Below are positions 30,930 to 41,078 of a stretch of DNA of 64,000 bases, piece after piece. Within the stretch, counting starts at the first letter, position 1, and every line of letters begins with the position of its first letter. The notes under the pieces were generated by a model. That model searched no databases, was not told where the DNA came from, and worked only from the letters and a program-made list of their open reading frames with translations. The position numbers and the translations under genes were made by a program. Source of the DNA: Klebsiella pneumoniae (GTDB lineage: Bacteria > Pseudomonadota > Gammaproteobacteria > Pseudomonadales > Pseudohongiellaceae); contig CAMCRC010000002.1 in NCBI GenBank assembly GCA_945877175.1, positions 1 through 64,000 of the forward strand, read 5' to 3'.

Positions 30930-33203
30930 TCAGTTGTTGCGTGAAGTTCGCAGCAAACGGTCAACGCCTGCGTTGTACAGCGCCATGTCCACGCAGTTTC
31001 GCACCGACTGGGCATCGTCCAGTTCCATGACCTGTGCCAGGAGTTCTTTCGCAACACTCAGGGGCACGCTGCGGATGACAGCCTTCACCTTCAGCAGCGT
31101 GGTCGCATTCATGGAAAGAATGTCGAAGCCCATGGCTATCAGCAGAATGGCTGCACCGGGGTCCCCGGCCATCTCCCCGCAGATGCTCACGGGTCGGTTC
31201 TCGCGATGAGCTTCCGTCACGACGTGCTGCAACGCCTGCAGCACGGCAGGGTGGAATGAGGAATACAGGCTGGCCACGCGGGGATTGTTGCGGTCAACGG
31301 CCAGCAGATACTGCGTCAGATCATTGCTGCCCACGGAGATGAAATCCACCAGCCGACACAATGCGCGCGTCTGATACACGGCCGCCGGCAACTCGATCAT
31401 CACACCAATGGGCGGCATGCGCACGTCGTGTCCTTCTTCGCGCAACTCGCGCCAGGCCCGCTTGATGATCTGGATTGACCCAGTGACTTCCTGCACATTG
31501 GAGATCATCGGCAGCATGATCTGCAGATTGTCGAGTCCCTCACTGGCGCGAATCATGGCCCGCACCTGCGCGATGAAGATCTCGGGGTGGTCGAGGGTGA
31601 CGCGGATGCCGCGCCAGCCCAGGAAAGGGTTCTCTTCCTCGATGGGGAAGTAAGGCAACGCCTTGTCGCCGCCGATGTCGAGGGTGCGCATGGTCACCAG
31701 TTTCGGTGCAAAGGCCTGCAGTTGTTCACGATAGATATCCGCCTGCTCCTGCTCACTCGGGAAGCGTTCCGCCAGGAGGAAGGGCACTTCGGTGCGGAAC
31801 AGGCCGATACCTTCGGCGCCGTGATCAAGGGAACGCACCACGTCCGACATCAGACCTGTGTTCACCCACAGATTCACACGATGATGGTCGGGCGTCTCGC
31901 AGGGCAGATGGATCAGGCCTTCCAGCCCTTTGACCAGCTGCTCCTCTTCCTTGATGACTTCCCGGTAGCGGTTGCGCAGCTGATCCGAAGGATTGCTGTA
32001 GACCTGGCCGTTATAGCCATCGACGATCAGTTCGCGTCCATCCAGCTGGCGATAGGGCAGATCCACCACGCCCATCGCCGTGGGGATGCCCATGGTGCGG
32101 GCCAGAATGGCGACATGCGAGTTGCCCGAGCCTTTCACGGAGATCAGACCCCTCAGCTTTTCCTTGGGCACTTCGGCCAGCATTGCCGCCGTCAGTTCCT
32201 CACCCACCAGAATGGTATCGTGGGGGTACTCTGCCTTCACGACGTCTTGATCCTGCAGATAGAACAGCACGCGGCTGCACAGATCCTTGATGTCGGCGGC
32301 ACGCTCGCGCAGATACGGGTCCTTCATCAGCTCGAACGAACGGACATGATCCTTCGCCACATCGGCCAGCGCCCCTTGTGCCCAGTTGCCGAGACGGATG
32401 CGATCCTGCACTTCCTTGCCAAGCGCGTCGTCATCCAGCATGCGCAGGTAGACCGCGAACAGCTCGCGCTCTTCCGGGCGCAGTCGATTCTCAAGAGACG
32501 TGGCCAGCCGGCTCATGTCATCGCGCACGGCCTGCAGCGCGCCGTTGAAGAATTCCACTTCCTTTTCGACATCGGTACAGGCGCGATTGGGGATAAGGTC
32601 CAGGTCAGCTGGCGGAAACACAACCACGGCATGGCCGATCGCCACGCCCGTGGAGCCGGCGACGCCGCTGAAACTGGTGTCAGACTTGCGCTGACCGGAG
32701 GGACTCATGCCTTGAATAGCGCCCGTGGCTTCGGCCGCGGCAATCACGCCTGCCAGCTGGGCTGACAAGGTGATCAGGAAGGCCTCTTCGCCTTCATCGA
32801 AGCTACGCTTTTCACGGTGCTGCACTACGAGCACCCCCAGCACTTTGCGATGGTGGATGATGGGCACACCCAGGAAGGAGCTGAACTGCTCTTCGCCGGT
32901 TTCAGACAAGTAGTGATAACTGGGGTGGGATTGCGCGTCTTCCAGATTGACCGGCTCGGCATTTCTGGCGACCAGGCCGACCAGGCCTTCCCCCAGCTGC
33001 AGACTGACATGGCCAACCGCCGACTTCTTGAGCCCTTCAGTCGCCATGAGCACGTGGCTGTTGATCTCGGAATCCAGCAGGTAGACGGAGCACACCTGTG
33101 TGTTCATGGCATCCCGCACTCGGGAAACGATGACATTGAGGGCAGACTGCAGATCCTTCGCAGTGTTTACCTCTTGGACTATTTCACGCAATCGTTCAAG
33201 CAT
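30930..33203 (-). CDS. ptsP: Phosphoenolpyruvate-protein phosphotransferase PtsP (GAF domain, nitrogen PTS EI)
   Basis: GAF N-terminus, GSGNSHVAILARTMGIPTAMG, PEP-utiliser C-terminus SICGEMAGDP. Confidence 0.95.
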   Translation of the reverse strand: MLERLREIVQEVNTAKDLQSALNVIVSRVRDAMNTQVCSVYLLDSEINSHVLMATEGLKKSAVGHVSLQLGEGLVGLVARNAEPVNLEDAQSHPSYHYLSETGEEQFSSFLGVPIIHHRKVLGVLVVQHREKRSFDEGEEAFLITLSAQLAGVIAAAEATGAIQGMSPSGQRKSDTSFSGVAGSTGVAIGHAVVVFPPADLDLIPNRACTDVEKEVEFFNGALQAVRDDMSRLATSLENRLRPEERELFAVYLRMLDDDALGKEVQDRIRLGNWAQGALADVAKDHVRSFELMKDPYLRERAADIKDLCSRVLFYLQDQDVVKAEYPHDTILVGEELTAAMLAEVPKEKLRGLISVKGSGNSHVAILARTMGIPTAMGVVDLPYRQLDGRELIVDGYNGQVYSNPSDQLRNRYREVIKEEEQLVKGLEGLIHLPCETPDHHRVNLWVNTGLMSDVVRSLDHGAEGIGLFRTEVPFLLAERFPSEQEQADIYREQLQAFAPKLVTMRTLDIGGDKALPYFPIEEENPFLGWRGIRVTLDHPEIFIAQVRAMIRASEGLDNLQIMLPMISNVQEVTGSIQIIKRAWRELREEGHDVRMPPIGVMIELPAAVYQTRALCRLVDFISVGSNDLTQYLLAVDRNNPRVASLYSSFHPAVLQALQHVVTEAHRENRPVSICGEMAGDPGAAILLIAMGFDILSMNATTLLKVKAVIRSVPLSVAKELLAQVMELDDAQSVRNCVDMALYNAGVDRLLRTSRNN

Positions 33204-33216
33204 GTTCAGGGTTCCG

Positions 33217-33702
33217 TCAGGTGCGTACGAATTGATTCAGGGGCTTCACCAGCTCCTTGAGCGCCTGGCGGTAGACTTCACGCTTGAAGTCGATGACCTG
33301 ACTGAGAGGGTACCAGAAGCTTACCCATTGCCAGTCATCGAACTCGGGACTGTTGTTGGATGCCAGATTGATCTTCTGATCTTCGGAACGCAGTCCGAGC
33401 AGATACCACTTCTGCTTCTGGCCAATGCACGTGGGATTGGTATTCTGGCGAATCAGGTTCCTGGGAAGATGGTAATACAACCATCCTTTGGTGGAGGACA
33501 GTATCTGCACGTCGGCAGACTCCAGCCCGACTTCTTCCTTCAATTCGCGAAACATGGCCTGCTGTAGTCGCTCCCCATGACGGATGCCGCCCTGGGGGAA
33601 CTGCCAGGCCTCCTGGCCAATGCGCTTGGCCCACAACAGCTGGCCGCGCGTGTTGCAGATGATGATGCCGACATTTGGTCTGAACCCTTGAGAATCTATC
33701 AT
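33217..33702 (-). CDS. rppH: RNA pyrophosphohydrolase
   Basis: [17 protein letters not shown], Nudix box [27 protein letters not shown]. Confidence 0.96.
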   Translation of the reverse strand: MIDSQGFRPNVGIIICNTRGQLLWAKRIGQEAWQFPQGGIRHGERLQQAMFRELKEEVGLESADVQILSSTKGWLYYHLPRNLIRQNTNPTCIGQKQKWYLLGLRSEDQKINLASNNSPEFDDWQWVSFWYPLSQVIDFKREVYRQALKELVKPLNQFVRT

Positions 33703-33823
33703 CGCGCACCCGGTTCCTGTCGTTGAAAAGCATCATCGGCATTGTTTCACAACTGCGAAGGATTGTTCAACGGGATGACAGGAATCGGCCGACGGGGCTG
33801 GCACGGCCGCACACGGCGCAGGG

Positions 33824-33829
33824 TATAAT
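33824..33829 (+). promoter_or_regulatory. -10 element upstream of HAD hydrolase
   Basis: TATAAT 42 bp upstream of start; no good -35 match recognised. Confidence 0.35.
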
Positions 33830-33865
33830 GCGCGCTCATTCACGCATCCGCCGGACATCAGCCCC

Positions 33866-34549
33866 ATGACTCTTGCCATTTTCGACCTCGACAACACGCT
33901 GCTGCGTGGCGACAGCGATCACTCCTTCGGGGACTTTCTCATCAGCAAAGGGCTCGTCGACGCCGTGCAGCACAAGGCGCGCAATGACTACTTCTACCAG
34001 CAGTACAAGAATGGCGGCCTGGACATGGTGGCCTATACCGAATTCGTGGTCAGCGCGCTGCAAGGCATGTCCCGTGCGCAGCGTGACGCACTGCACCGCG
34101 ACTACATGCGCGATTTCATCGAACCGATGATGCTGCCCGCTGCCGAAGCGCTGCTGGAAACCCATCGCCTGCGTGGTGATTATTGCCTGATCATTACAGC
34201 AACGAACCGCTTCATTACCGAACCGATTGCCGCTCGTTTGGAAGTGGATGCCCTGATCGCCACAGACCTGGAGCTCGTTGACGACGAGTTCACTGGACGG
34301 ATTGTGGGCATACCGAGTTTTCAGGCGGGGAAGGTGCAGCGACTGACACATTGGCTGGAGGCATACAACGCTCAAAGTGCGTCTGGCAAGGCGCCGCTTG
34401 GCATGGAGGACAGTGTGTTCTACAGCGATTCATTCAATGACTTGCCGTTGCTGGAGCGCGCCACGCGCGCAGTTGCTGTGGACCCCGATGACACCCTGCG
34501 CGGCATAGCCGAAGCCAGGGGCTGGGAGATCATCACCCTGCGCGGGTGA
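33866..34549 (+). CDS. HAD-IB family hydrolase (SerB-like)
   Basis: LAIFDLDNTLLRGDSDHSF and YSDSFNDLPLLERA motifs. Confidence 0.9.
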   Translation: MTLAIFDLDNTLLRGDSDHSFGDFLISKGLVDAVQHKARNDYFYQQYKNGGLDMVAYTEFVVSALQGMSRAQRDALHRDYMRDFIEPMMLPAAEALLETHRLRGDYCLIITATNRFITEPIAARLEVDALIATDLELVDDEFTGRIVGIPSFQAGKVQRLTHWLEAYNAQSASGKAPLGMEDSVFYSDSFNDLPLLERATRAVAVDPDDTLRGIAEARGWEIITLRG

Positions 34550-34570
34550 GTCCCGACCCCTTGCTGCAGG

Positions 34571-35092
34571 TCACTGCAGTGACACCAGCGAGATCTCCAC
34601 AATCAGATCATCCGCCAGCTGCTCCAGCTGGCGCTGCAGGGCGTGCACATCCAGATCGGCCGGCACCTTCAGTTCAGCCTGCGCATTGAACAGCGATTCT
34701 CCCGACATGGGCGCGGTGGTGCATTGCGTGGCCAGCTCCTCCACATTCACATGCTGCAGGGCTAGAGCGCGGGAAATTTCCTTGATGATGCCTGGCCGGT
34801 CATTGCCCACCAGGGTCAGACGCAGTGAGCGCTGCCGGGCTGGCGCTTCGCTCAGTCGCACCTTTTCCACGACCAGTTTCAGCGCCGAGGACAATTTCTG
34901 CAGGTCCTGAATCAACGCGTCAGCATGCGCATCTGCCACACTGACGCGCAGAATGCCGGCAAACTTGCCTGCCAGGTGGGACATATTGCTTTCCAGCCAG
35001 TTGCCGGAATGCCTGGCGATGGTATCAGCCAGCATCTCGACGAGACCAGGCTTGTCATCACCAATGACTGTGAGTACCAGATAGGTGGACAT
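34571..35092 (-). CDS. gcvR: Glycine cleavage system transcriptional repressor-like ACT protein
   Basis: Two ACT domains: YLVLTVIGDDKPGLVEMLADTI and LTLVGNDRPGIIKEISRAL. Confidence 0.85.
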   Translation of the reverse strand: MSTYLVLTVIGDDKPGLVEMLADTIARHSGNWLESNMSHLAGKFAGILRVSVADAHADALIQDLQKLSSALKLVVEKVRLSEAPARQRSLRLTLVGNDRPGIIKEISRALALQHVNVEELATQCTTAPMSGESLFNAQAELKVPADLDVHALQRQLEQLADDLIVEISLVSLQ

Positions 35093-35095
35093 GGC

Positions 35096-36265
35096 TCAGC
35101 CCCCAATCATCACGCGCCGTGGAAACTGGCCGAACTCTTCCCAGTAACTCACGCGCTCTGGCAGCTCTTCCGCCGTGCCCTGCACGCGACCATTGCTGTC
35201 AGTGACACGTGACACCAGTGTGTGTTCGCCGGGCTGCGCGCCCTGCCAGTCGAAGCTGAACAGCTTCCACGAGAACTGCGAGGCTTCCGGGTCGAGGGTC
35301 GCCTGTTGCCAGGGTCCGTTGTCGATGCTGACTTCCACGCTGCGCAGCGGAGTGCCGTCATTTAGCACGAAACCACGGACAGTATGGGCATTGCCATTGC
35401 GCGTGACGCGGACGATGGCTGACTTCAGATTCATTTTCGCCACTGAATTTTCCACCCAGCGCTCCGTGCCGCCCACGACTTCCCGCTTCAGGGTGACGTA
35501 GTCACGGCCCATGAAGCGCCCCATATAGCGCGTATCCTGCACGTGGATCTGCGTCAGCCATTTCACGTTGGCCACGCCATACCAGCCGGGCGCCAGCAGG
35601 CGGACGGGCTTGCCGTGGAAATGCGGCAGCGCTTCACCATTCATCTCGAAGGCCAGCAGGTTGTTCTCGTTCATGGCGTCTTCCACCGACATGCTGCGCG
35701 CAAAGGCCTTGGGCACCTTGCGGCCTCGAATCTCTTCTTCGCCGATATCAGCGCCGAAAAACACCACTTCCTTGCCTTCTGGCTGAATGCCTGCTTCCGT
35801 GAGGATGTCGCGCAGGCTGACACCGCGCCAGGTGGCATTGCCGATCAGACCGTGAAAGAGGCGATTGCCGTTGCCGCCGCACTCAAAGCCGACGTCCTTT
35901 TCGATGACGGGACGACTGCGCAGCTGCTCGAGGGAAAAACTCAGCGGGCGATCCACCAGTCCTGTCACGTTCAGCTGGTAGCTTGCATTGTCCACTTCCG
36001 GCTGACCGTAGTGCTGCACGAGGTAGAAGTCATCATTGTCGGTGTAGAAGGAATTGATGCGGCGCGTATCGAGAAAATGCGTGGCGCCCGGTCGAACGGG
36101 CTGCGGATTGAAGGTGTCGGGCACATCGGTGAAGGGCACATCCAGCTCGCCCTGGGCAAGGGCAGGCATCATCCAGTGAGGAAAACTCATGGCCCCCAGG
36201 GTCACGACACCTGTATTGAGTGCTCCCTTAAGAAGCTTTCGTCGATCTGGATTCTCCGGATGCAT
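35096..36265 (-). CDS. Sulfite oxidase/SorA-like molybdopterin oxidoreductase
   Basis: RRKLLKGALNTG N-terminal export-like signal; FECGGNGNRLFHG with Cys ligand; GWYGVANVKWLTQI. Confidence 0.82.
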   Translation of the reverse strand: MHPENPDRRKLLKGALNTGVVTLGAMSFPHWMMPALAQGELDVPFTDVPDTFNPQPVRPGATHFLDTRRINSFYTDNDDFYLVQHYGQPEVDNASYQLNVTGLVDRPLSFSLEQLRSRPVIEKDVGFECGGNGNRLFHGLIGNATWRGVSLRDILTEAGIQPEGKEVVFFGADIGEEEIRGRKVPKAFARSMSVEDAMNENNLLAFEMNGEALPHFHGKPVRLLAPGWYGVANVKWLTQIHVQDTRYMGRFMGRDYVTLKREVVGGTERWVENSVAKMNLKSAIVRVTRNGNAHTVRGFVLNDGTPLRSVEVSIDNGPWQQATLDPEASQFSWKLFSFDWQGAQPGEHTLVSRVTDSNGRVQGTAEELPERVSYWEEFGQFPRRVMIGG

Positions 36266-36474
36266 GCTGTGCTCTCCCCTTTTCGTCTTTGTTGGAAACA
36301 TGTCTGCGTGCCGCGATCGGTGCGGCCCGACGATAGCACAGGCTCCGGAAGCTTGCCTACACGCAGGCAGCGACGGTGTGCTGGCTGGACTTCCCCGCGC
36401 AAATTTGGAAAGATCGGTTCGGCACGCGAGCTGATGCAGCGCTTCTGTCCATTCGACCAGCCAGCAAGAGACTT

Positions 36475-38745
36475 ATGACGCTTACCAATATCGACACGCT
36501 GTCACTCCTTCCGCCGCTGAGCATCAACCTGGGCGACCTGCGCAAGGGGATCAGCAACTACCACGTGGATGTGCGCATAAGCCCCCGCTTTGCTGCCGAT
36601 GTCAGGCGCCTGGCAACGGCGCTGACCCAGCAGGCCACCACGCAGAGCGCCCAGCCGGTGGATTTCAGCGCCCCATTCAACGCGCTGCGCGCAAGCTATC
36701 TGGACGTGATGACGGGATTGCTGCACCGCGTGAAGACAGACTTGAGCCGCGACAGTATCCAGCTGCTGGAATTTGCCCTGCTGAAGTTCATCCTGGTGAC
36801 CACACGCGCCCAGCTCGATGAGATGATTGACGCTCTGAAGGCGCGCACCTCTGAATCTCAGGAGCGTTCGTCCGCCAACGCTCTGCTGACCAACCAGCGT
36901 CTGTTCTGGCTGCAAAAGAATTACGACGCCATCCTTTTCAATGTGAACAGCCAGCTCTTCGCCCAGCTGGAACGGGTCGAGTCACGGCAGCTCGCGGAAG
37001 TGCGCACGCAGTACATGCCAATGGACGCACACAATGTGCTGGATCTTCGGCTCAACCCGATGCTGTGCTCAAGTGAGCCAGGGGCAAATACCTTCCTGAT
37101 CGACCAATACCGTCTGTGGGGGGGCGATGGCGAGGATGCCGGATTCAATTCTCTGAATGATGGAGTGGAGACTCTGTTGGGACTGCACATTCCAGAGCTG
37201 AGCATTGCACCGCTGATGGCGGCACCCGGCAGCGGCACTCCCGAGCTTTATGACGAAATGGGCGGTCTGTTTCAGACGCAGAAATTCATGGGCCTGGCCA
37301 GTGACATGAAAAGCGAATTGACGGAAGACTTCTCCTGGCTGGAAACGCCAGAGAATCTGACGGCACTCTTCGACATTGGCCGCCAGGCCGAAGCATTGCT
37401 GGATACCCGTCGCAACGCCGGCTGGGGGGCCTGGTGGGAGGCCCGCAAGCCTGTCAGCAATAGGCGCAAGGTTCTGGCCAGTGTCACGCGGCAATGGCGC
37501 AAAAAGCGCCTGTTCACCATGCTGATCGCCTCGCGACACGTCAAAAGCCTATGGTCTCCCGCCCTGGCGGAACAGATCGAAGGGCGCTTTCTGTGTCAGT
37601 ACCTGTGCGGCCAGATCGATGCAAAGAAGCTGCAGGCCAGAGCACTCAATGGCTATACCTTCACTCCGGCGCAGATGAAGCTGTTTGGCGAGGCTATCAG
37701 GCAGATCAAGCAGGAGGCAGGCCCGCGGGCACTGGAAAGTACGCTCGGCATTCTGCAGGATATCTGTCGTTTCCGCCGCCACCTCAAGTATTACCGCCTG
37801 GCTCACCGGGCCTTCAACCGACTGCACATTCTGCGCAGCGAAGAAGAGCTGAAGCTGTCACGCGAGGCCAACTCGCTCTATTCGCTGCTGACCTCCAGCG
37901 AACAGCAGGACGATCAGGACCGTATCGTGCATCACGCCATCATCAAGGCGGGTGTGCGTGGCTCCACGACTGTCACGGAAGAATTGCAGGCCAAGGCTCT
38001 GAATCCGGCTTCGTACTTCAGTCTGCGCTTCTTCAGCCCGATCAATGCGCTGCTGCCTGTTTACGGAGCCAGCAAGGTGTTCATCGAAGGTGACGCCGTC
38101 ATCCTGAGCCTCCTCGAGCATGAAAAGAGCCCGCAGCAATGGTTCGCAGTTGCCAGGGCCTGCGGCCTGGCCAGAGCCATGCTCAATGTAGTGCACGCCA
38201 ACAATCTGCATTCCGAGCAGATGGGCCTTCCCAAGCTGGAACTGGGTATCGGGCTTTGCTATGCCCCGGCAGCGCCGCTGTTTCTCTATGATGACGAGAA
38301 ACCCATCATGATTTCGGGCGCCATCGGCAAGGCAGATCGTCTGTCTTCCTGCACCTGGAAGCTGCGGCGCCTCATCCAGCCCGGTGTATTCAATGTGGAA
38401 GTGTTCGCGCTGGCCGACGGCGAGCCGGGCAGAGGGGAAAAGGGCCAGAACACCATTCGCTACAACGTGAACGGCATTCTTCTGGATAACCCTGGCTTCG
38501 AAAAGCTGCAGCAGGAAATCGTGCTCAAGCGCGTCAGCGTGCGCATCAACGGTGAAAGCGTGGCGCTGCACGTCGGAAAATTTCCTGACGTGAACGGCAA
38601 GTCACATGATCTGGTGATTCGGGAAGGACGCGTGAGGCTTTGGAAGGACGAGGCCCCGGTGGAGGGCCAGGTCTCGGACGAGCGCTTCTACGAAGTCGTC
38701 ACCAATCGCAAACTGATTACACAGCTGACGGCGCCTCAGGCCTGA
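36475..38745 (+). CDS. Large protein of unknown function (756 aa)
   Basis: Long clean ORF, no recognised catalytic motif; antisense ORFs are shorter and low-complexity. Confidence 0.85.
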   Translation: MTLTNIDTLSLLPPLSINLGDLRKGISNYHVDVRISPRFAADVRRLATALTQQATTQSAQPVDFSAPFNALRASYLDVMTGLLHRVKTDLSRDSIQLLEFALLKFILVTTRAQLDEMIDALKARTSESQERSSANALLTNQRLFWLQKNYDAILFNVNSQLFAQLERVESRQLAEVRTQYMPMDAHNVLDLRLNPMLCSSEPGANTFLIDQYRLWGGDGEDAGFNSLNDGVETLLGLHIPELSIAPLMAAPGSGTPELYDEMGGLFQTQKFMGLASDMKSELTEDFSWLETPENLTALFDIGRQAEALLDTRRNAGWGAWWEARKPVSNRRKVLASVTRQWRKKRLFTMLIASRHVKSLWSPALAEQIEGRFLCQYLCGQIDAKKLQARALNGYTFTPAQMKLFGEAIRQIKQEAGPRALESTLGILQDICRFRRHLKYYRLAHRAFNRLHILRSEEELKLSREANSLYSLLTSSEQQDDQDRIVHHAIIKAGVRGSTTVTEELQAKALNPASYFSLRFFSPINALLPVYGASKVFIEGDAVILSLLEHEKSPQQWFAVARACGLARAMLNVVHANNLHSEQMGLPKLELGIGLCYAPAAPLFLYDDEKPIMISGAIGKADRLSSCTWKLRRLIQPGVFNVEVFALADGEPGRGEKGQNTIRYNVNGILLDNPGFEKLQQEIVLKRVSVRINGESVALHVGKFPDVNGKSHDLVIREGRVRLWKDEAPVEGQVSDERFYEVVTNRKLITQLTAPQA

Positions 38746-38763
38746 GGCGCACTGACTTCAGTG
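38731..38763. terminator. Tandem palindromes at convergent gene ends
   Basis: GCGCCTCAGGCCTGAGGCGC (38731-38750) and CACTGA-CT-TCAGTG (38750-38763), overlapping both stop regions; no U-tract. Confidence 0.4.
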
Positions 38764-39309
38764 ATGGTGCCCGCCGGCGCCATGTGCGTGACGGTGCGTG
38801 ATTTCCAACGGCGTTGCCTTGCGCACCTCGACGATGTCGAGCGAGTAGTGGAGCGTCCGGCCAGCAAAAGGGTGATTGGTATCAATATCGACATTGAAGC
38901 GTCCCGCCTTGACGATCAGTGCGCTGCGAACGCCTTGATCAGTCTGCACCCCTACAATGACGCCAGGCATCAGAGGCTTCTGTTCCGCCGGCAGGTGCAG
39001 ATGCTTGATTGGCACGCGGATAATGGAGTTTGACCGACGTGGTCCATAGGCCTCCTCAGGCGCCAGCGTGATCTCAAGGGAGTCCCCCGCTTTCTTGCCG
39101 GCCATTGCCTGTTCCAGTCCCGAAATCACATTGGCATGTCCGTGCAGGTACAGCAGTGGCTCACGCCCTTCGGATTGTTCAAGCCACCCTGACTTGCTGC
39201 CATCCGGCAGAATCTCGCAAAGCTTGTAATGAAACGCCACGACGCAGTCAGCGCCAATGGTCAAGACTTCCGGGACTTTTTGTGTCGGTTCTTTCGGTTT
39301 TCGGGCCAT
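38758..39309 (-). CDS. FKBP-type peptidyl-prolyl isomerase (SlyD-like)
   Basis: GREPLLYLHGHANVISGLEQAMAGKKAGD and HAHGAGGHHH tail. Confidence 0.92.
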   Translation of the reverse strand: MARKPKEPTQKVPEVLTIGADCVVAFHYKLCEILPDGSKSGWLEQSEGREPLLYLHGHANVISGLEQAMAGKKAGDSLEITLAPEEAYGPRRSNSIIRVPIKHLHLPAEQKPLMPGVIVGVQTDQGVRSALIVKAGRFNVDIDTNHPFAGRTLHYSLDIVEVRKATPLEITHRHAHGAGGHHH

Positions 39310-39582
39310 GGTCTACCTGCACTGGTTGCGGCAAAGAATGGGTGCGATTCTAGCAAACTTCCCAAGCGACAAGACAGCACTCTCCCCGCGCCACTTCCTC
39401 GCAGGCCTTCGTTGTTTGACTAAATTTTGTACAAGCATTATTGTTTGCATCCATGTGCAATCGCCGGATAGTGCAGACTGATTTAGCCGACTAATGCCGG
39501 GATTGCTCCTAAAGATGGCGGGAAAATCGCTGATATTGATCAGCAAAACTCCTGCAGAGCCACAGGATAAAGATAGCAAAGC

Positions 39583-39876
39583 ATGCCAGACCAACAATAC
39601 AAGTTCTCACCACTGACAATTCGCATCAAAGAGCAGATCCGTCGCCTGCGCCTGCTCGCCGGGCATTCGATGACCGAAGGTTCAGCCCTTCTGGGCGTCT
39701 CGCGCAAGCAGCTGGAAGACATTGAAACCACGCGCGACTATGGCTGCCATCTCGAGATCGAGCTGCTGGCCAAGGTCAAAGTGGTCTACAAGGTATCGCT
39801 CGATGAGTTACTGGGAGACCTCCCCGCAGACACTGCTGGAGAGCTTTTCTCCCGCAAACGTCGCCGCAACGCCTGA
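39583..39876 (+). CDS. Small HTH (XRE-like) regulator
   Basis: IKEQIRRLRLLAGHSMTEGSALLGVSRKQLEDIET. Confidence 0.65.
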   Translation: MPDQQYKFSPLTIRIKEQIRRLRLLAGHSMTEGSALLGVSRKQLEDIETTRDYGCHLEIELLAKVKVVYKVSLDELLGDLPADTAGELFSRKRRRNA

Positions 39877-39891
39877 CATTCAGACCCGTCG

Positions 39892-39920
39892 TTACGATGC
39901 ACCGGCATTCTGTGTATAAT
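39892..39920 (+). promoter_or_regulatory. Sigma70-type promoter of 58-aa ORF
   Basis: TTACGA - 17 bp - TATAAT, 36 bp upstream of start codon. Confidence 0.55.
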
Positions 39921-39955
39921 ACTCGACCTTTTACACGACGAGACCAGGTATTGCC

Positions 39956-40132
39956 ATGGCTACCAAACCCAAGAAGGACCCCGCAGCAGACAATCGTATA
40001 AATCTGTCAGAACACGTCGAAGCGTTCCTCAAATCCGGGGGAAAAGTCAAACTGATCCCCTCTGGAATCAGCGGTCAAACCACCACGACGGGCCCGCGTC
40101 AGATCGTTCTGAGTCACAAGAGCAACGCCTGA
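39956..40132 (+). CDS. Conserved-looking small protein (58 aa) not in ORF track
   Basis: MATKPKKDPAADNRINLSEHVEAFLKSGGKVKLIPSGISGQTTTTGPRQIVLSHKSNA; good promoter upstream. Confidence 0.65.
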   Translation: MATKPKKDPAADNRINLSEHVEAFLKSGGKVKLIPSGISGQTTTTGPRQIVLSHKSNA

Positions 40133-40169
40133 TTCACAGTCGGATTTCTCCCTCAACTTTCGGTCCGGC

Positions 40170-41066
40170 ATGGACACACAGAATCTGAGAGCATTCGTGG
40201 CAGTCGCCGATGGCAGATCCTTTTCTGCTGCCGCCGAGAGACTGCACGTTACACAGCCTGCCATCAGCAAACGCATTCACATGCTGGAACAACAGCTGGG
40301 CACCTTGCTGTTCGATCGCATCGGCAGGCAGGTTTCTCTCACGGAGGCAGGCCGCACCCTGCTGCCCCACGCAGAAGCAATCCTGTCACGCATGGACAGC
40401 GCACGCCAGGCCCTTGCCGATCTCGATGGCGAGACCAAAGGTCAGCTGAAACTCATTACCAGTCACCACATCGGACTACACCGCCTGCCTCATATTCTGC
40501 GCGAGTACTCGGAACGGTTTCCGCGGGTGGAGCTGGACATCCGTTTCATGGATTCCGAAGAGGCTTACGCAGAGGTGCTGAAAGGGCATTGCGATCTGGG
40601 AATCATCACGGAAGTGCAGGAACAGAACGACACTATCTGTTCACATACGTTGTGGAAGGACACGCTGCATTTCGTCGCCGCGCCGCAGCATCCCCTGAGC
40701 CAGGGCGGAGCCGTCAGCCTGGCAGACATGGCTCAGTACCCTGCGCTCCTGCCCGAACGACGGTTCTATACCACACAACTGGTGGAAGATCTGTTCGCAC
40801 GCAACGGACTTCGGATCAAGATCAAGCTGTCGACCAATTATCTGGAAACCATCAAGGCACTGATTTCTGCAGGCTATGCCTGGGGAGTTCTGCCTCGCTC
40901 AATGCTGGAAGACAAGGCACTGGCCGTGCTTTGTGTACACGCTGACGCCACCGAAGGTGCCATAGCGCTCACACGCAACCTCGACTGCATTTACCACCGG
41001 CAGCGACAGATGAGCCGGGCTGCCCGCGCCTTTTTCGACTTGCTGTGTCAGCACGCCGGGGAGTGA
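40170..41066 (+). CDS. LysR-family transcriptional regulator
   Basis: N-terminal HTH LRAFVAVADGRSFSAAAERLHVTQPAISKRIHMLEQQLGTLLFDR. Confidence 0.95.
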   Translation: MDTQNLRAFVAVADGRSFSAAAERLHVTQPAISKRIHMLEQQLGTLLFDRIGRQVSLTEAGRTLLPHAEAILSRMDSARQALADLDGETKGQLKLITSHHIGLHRLPHILREYSERFPRVELDIRFMDSEEAYAEVLKGHCDLGIITEVQEQNDTICSHTLWKDTLHFVAAPQHPLSQGGAVSLADMAQYPALLPERRFYTTQLVEDLFARNGLRIKIKLSTNYLETIKALISAGYAWGVLPRSMLEDKALAVLCVHADATEGAIALTRNLDCIYHRQRQMSRAARAFFDLLCQHAGE

Positions 41067-41078
41067 ACCGGACCCCGG

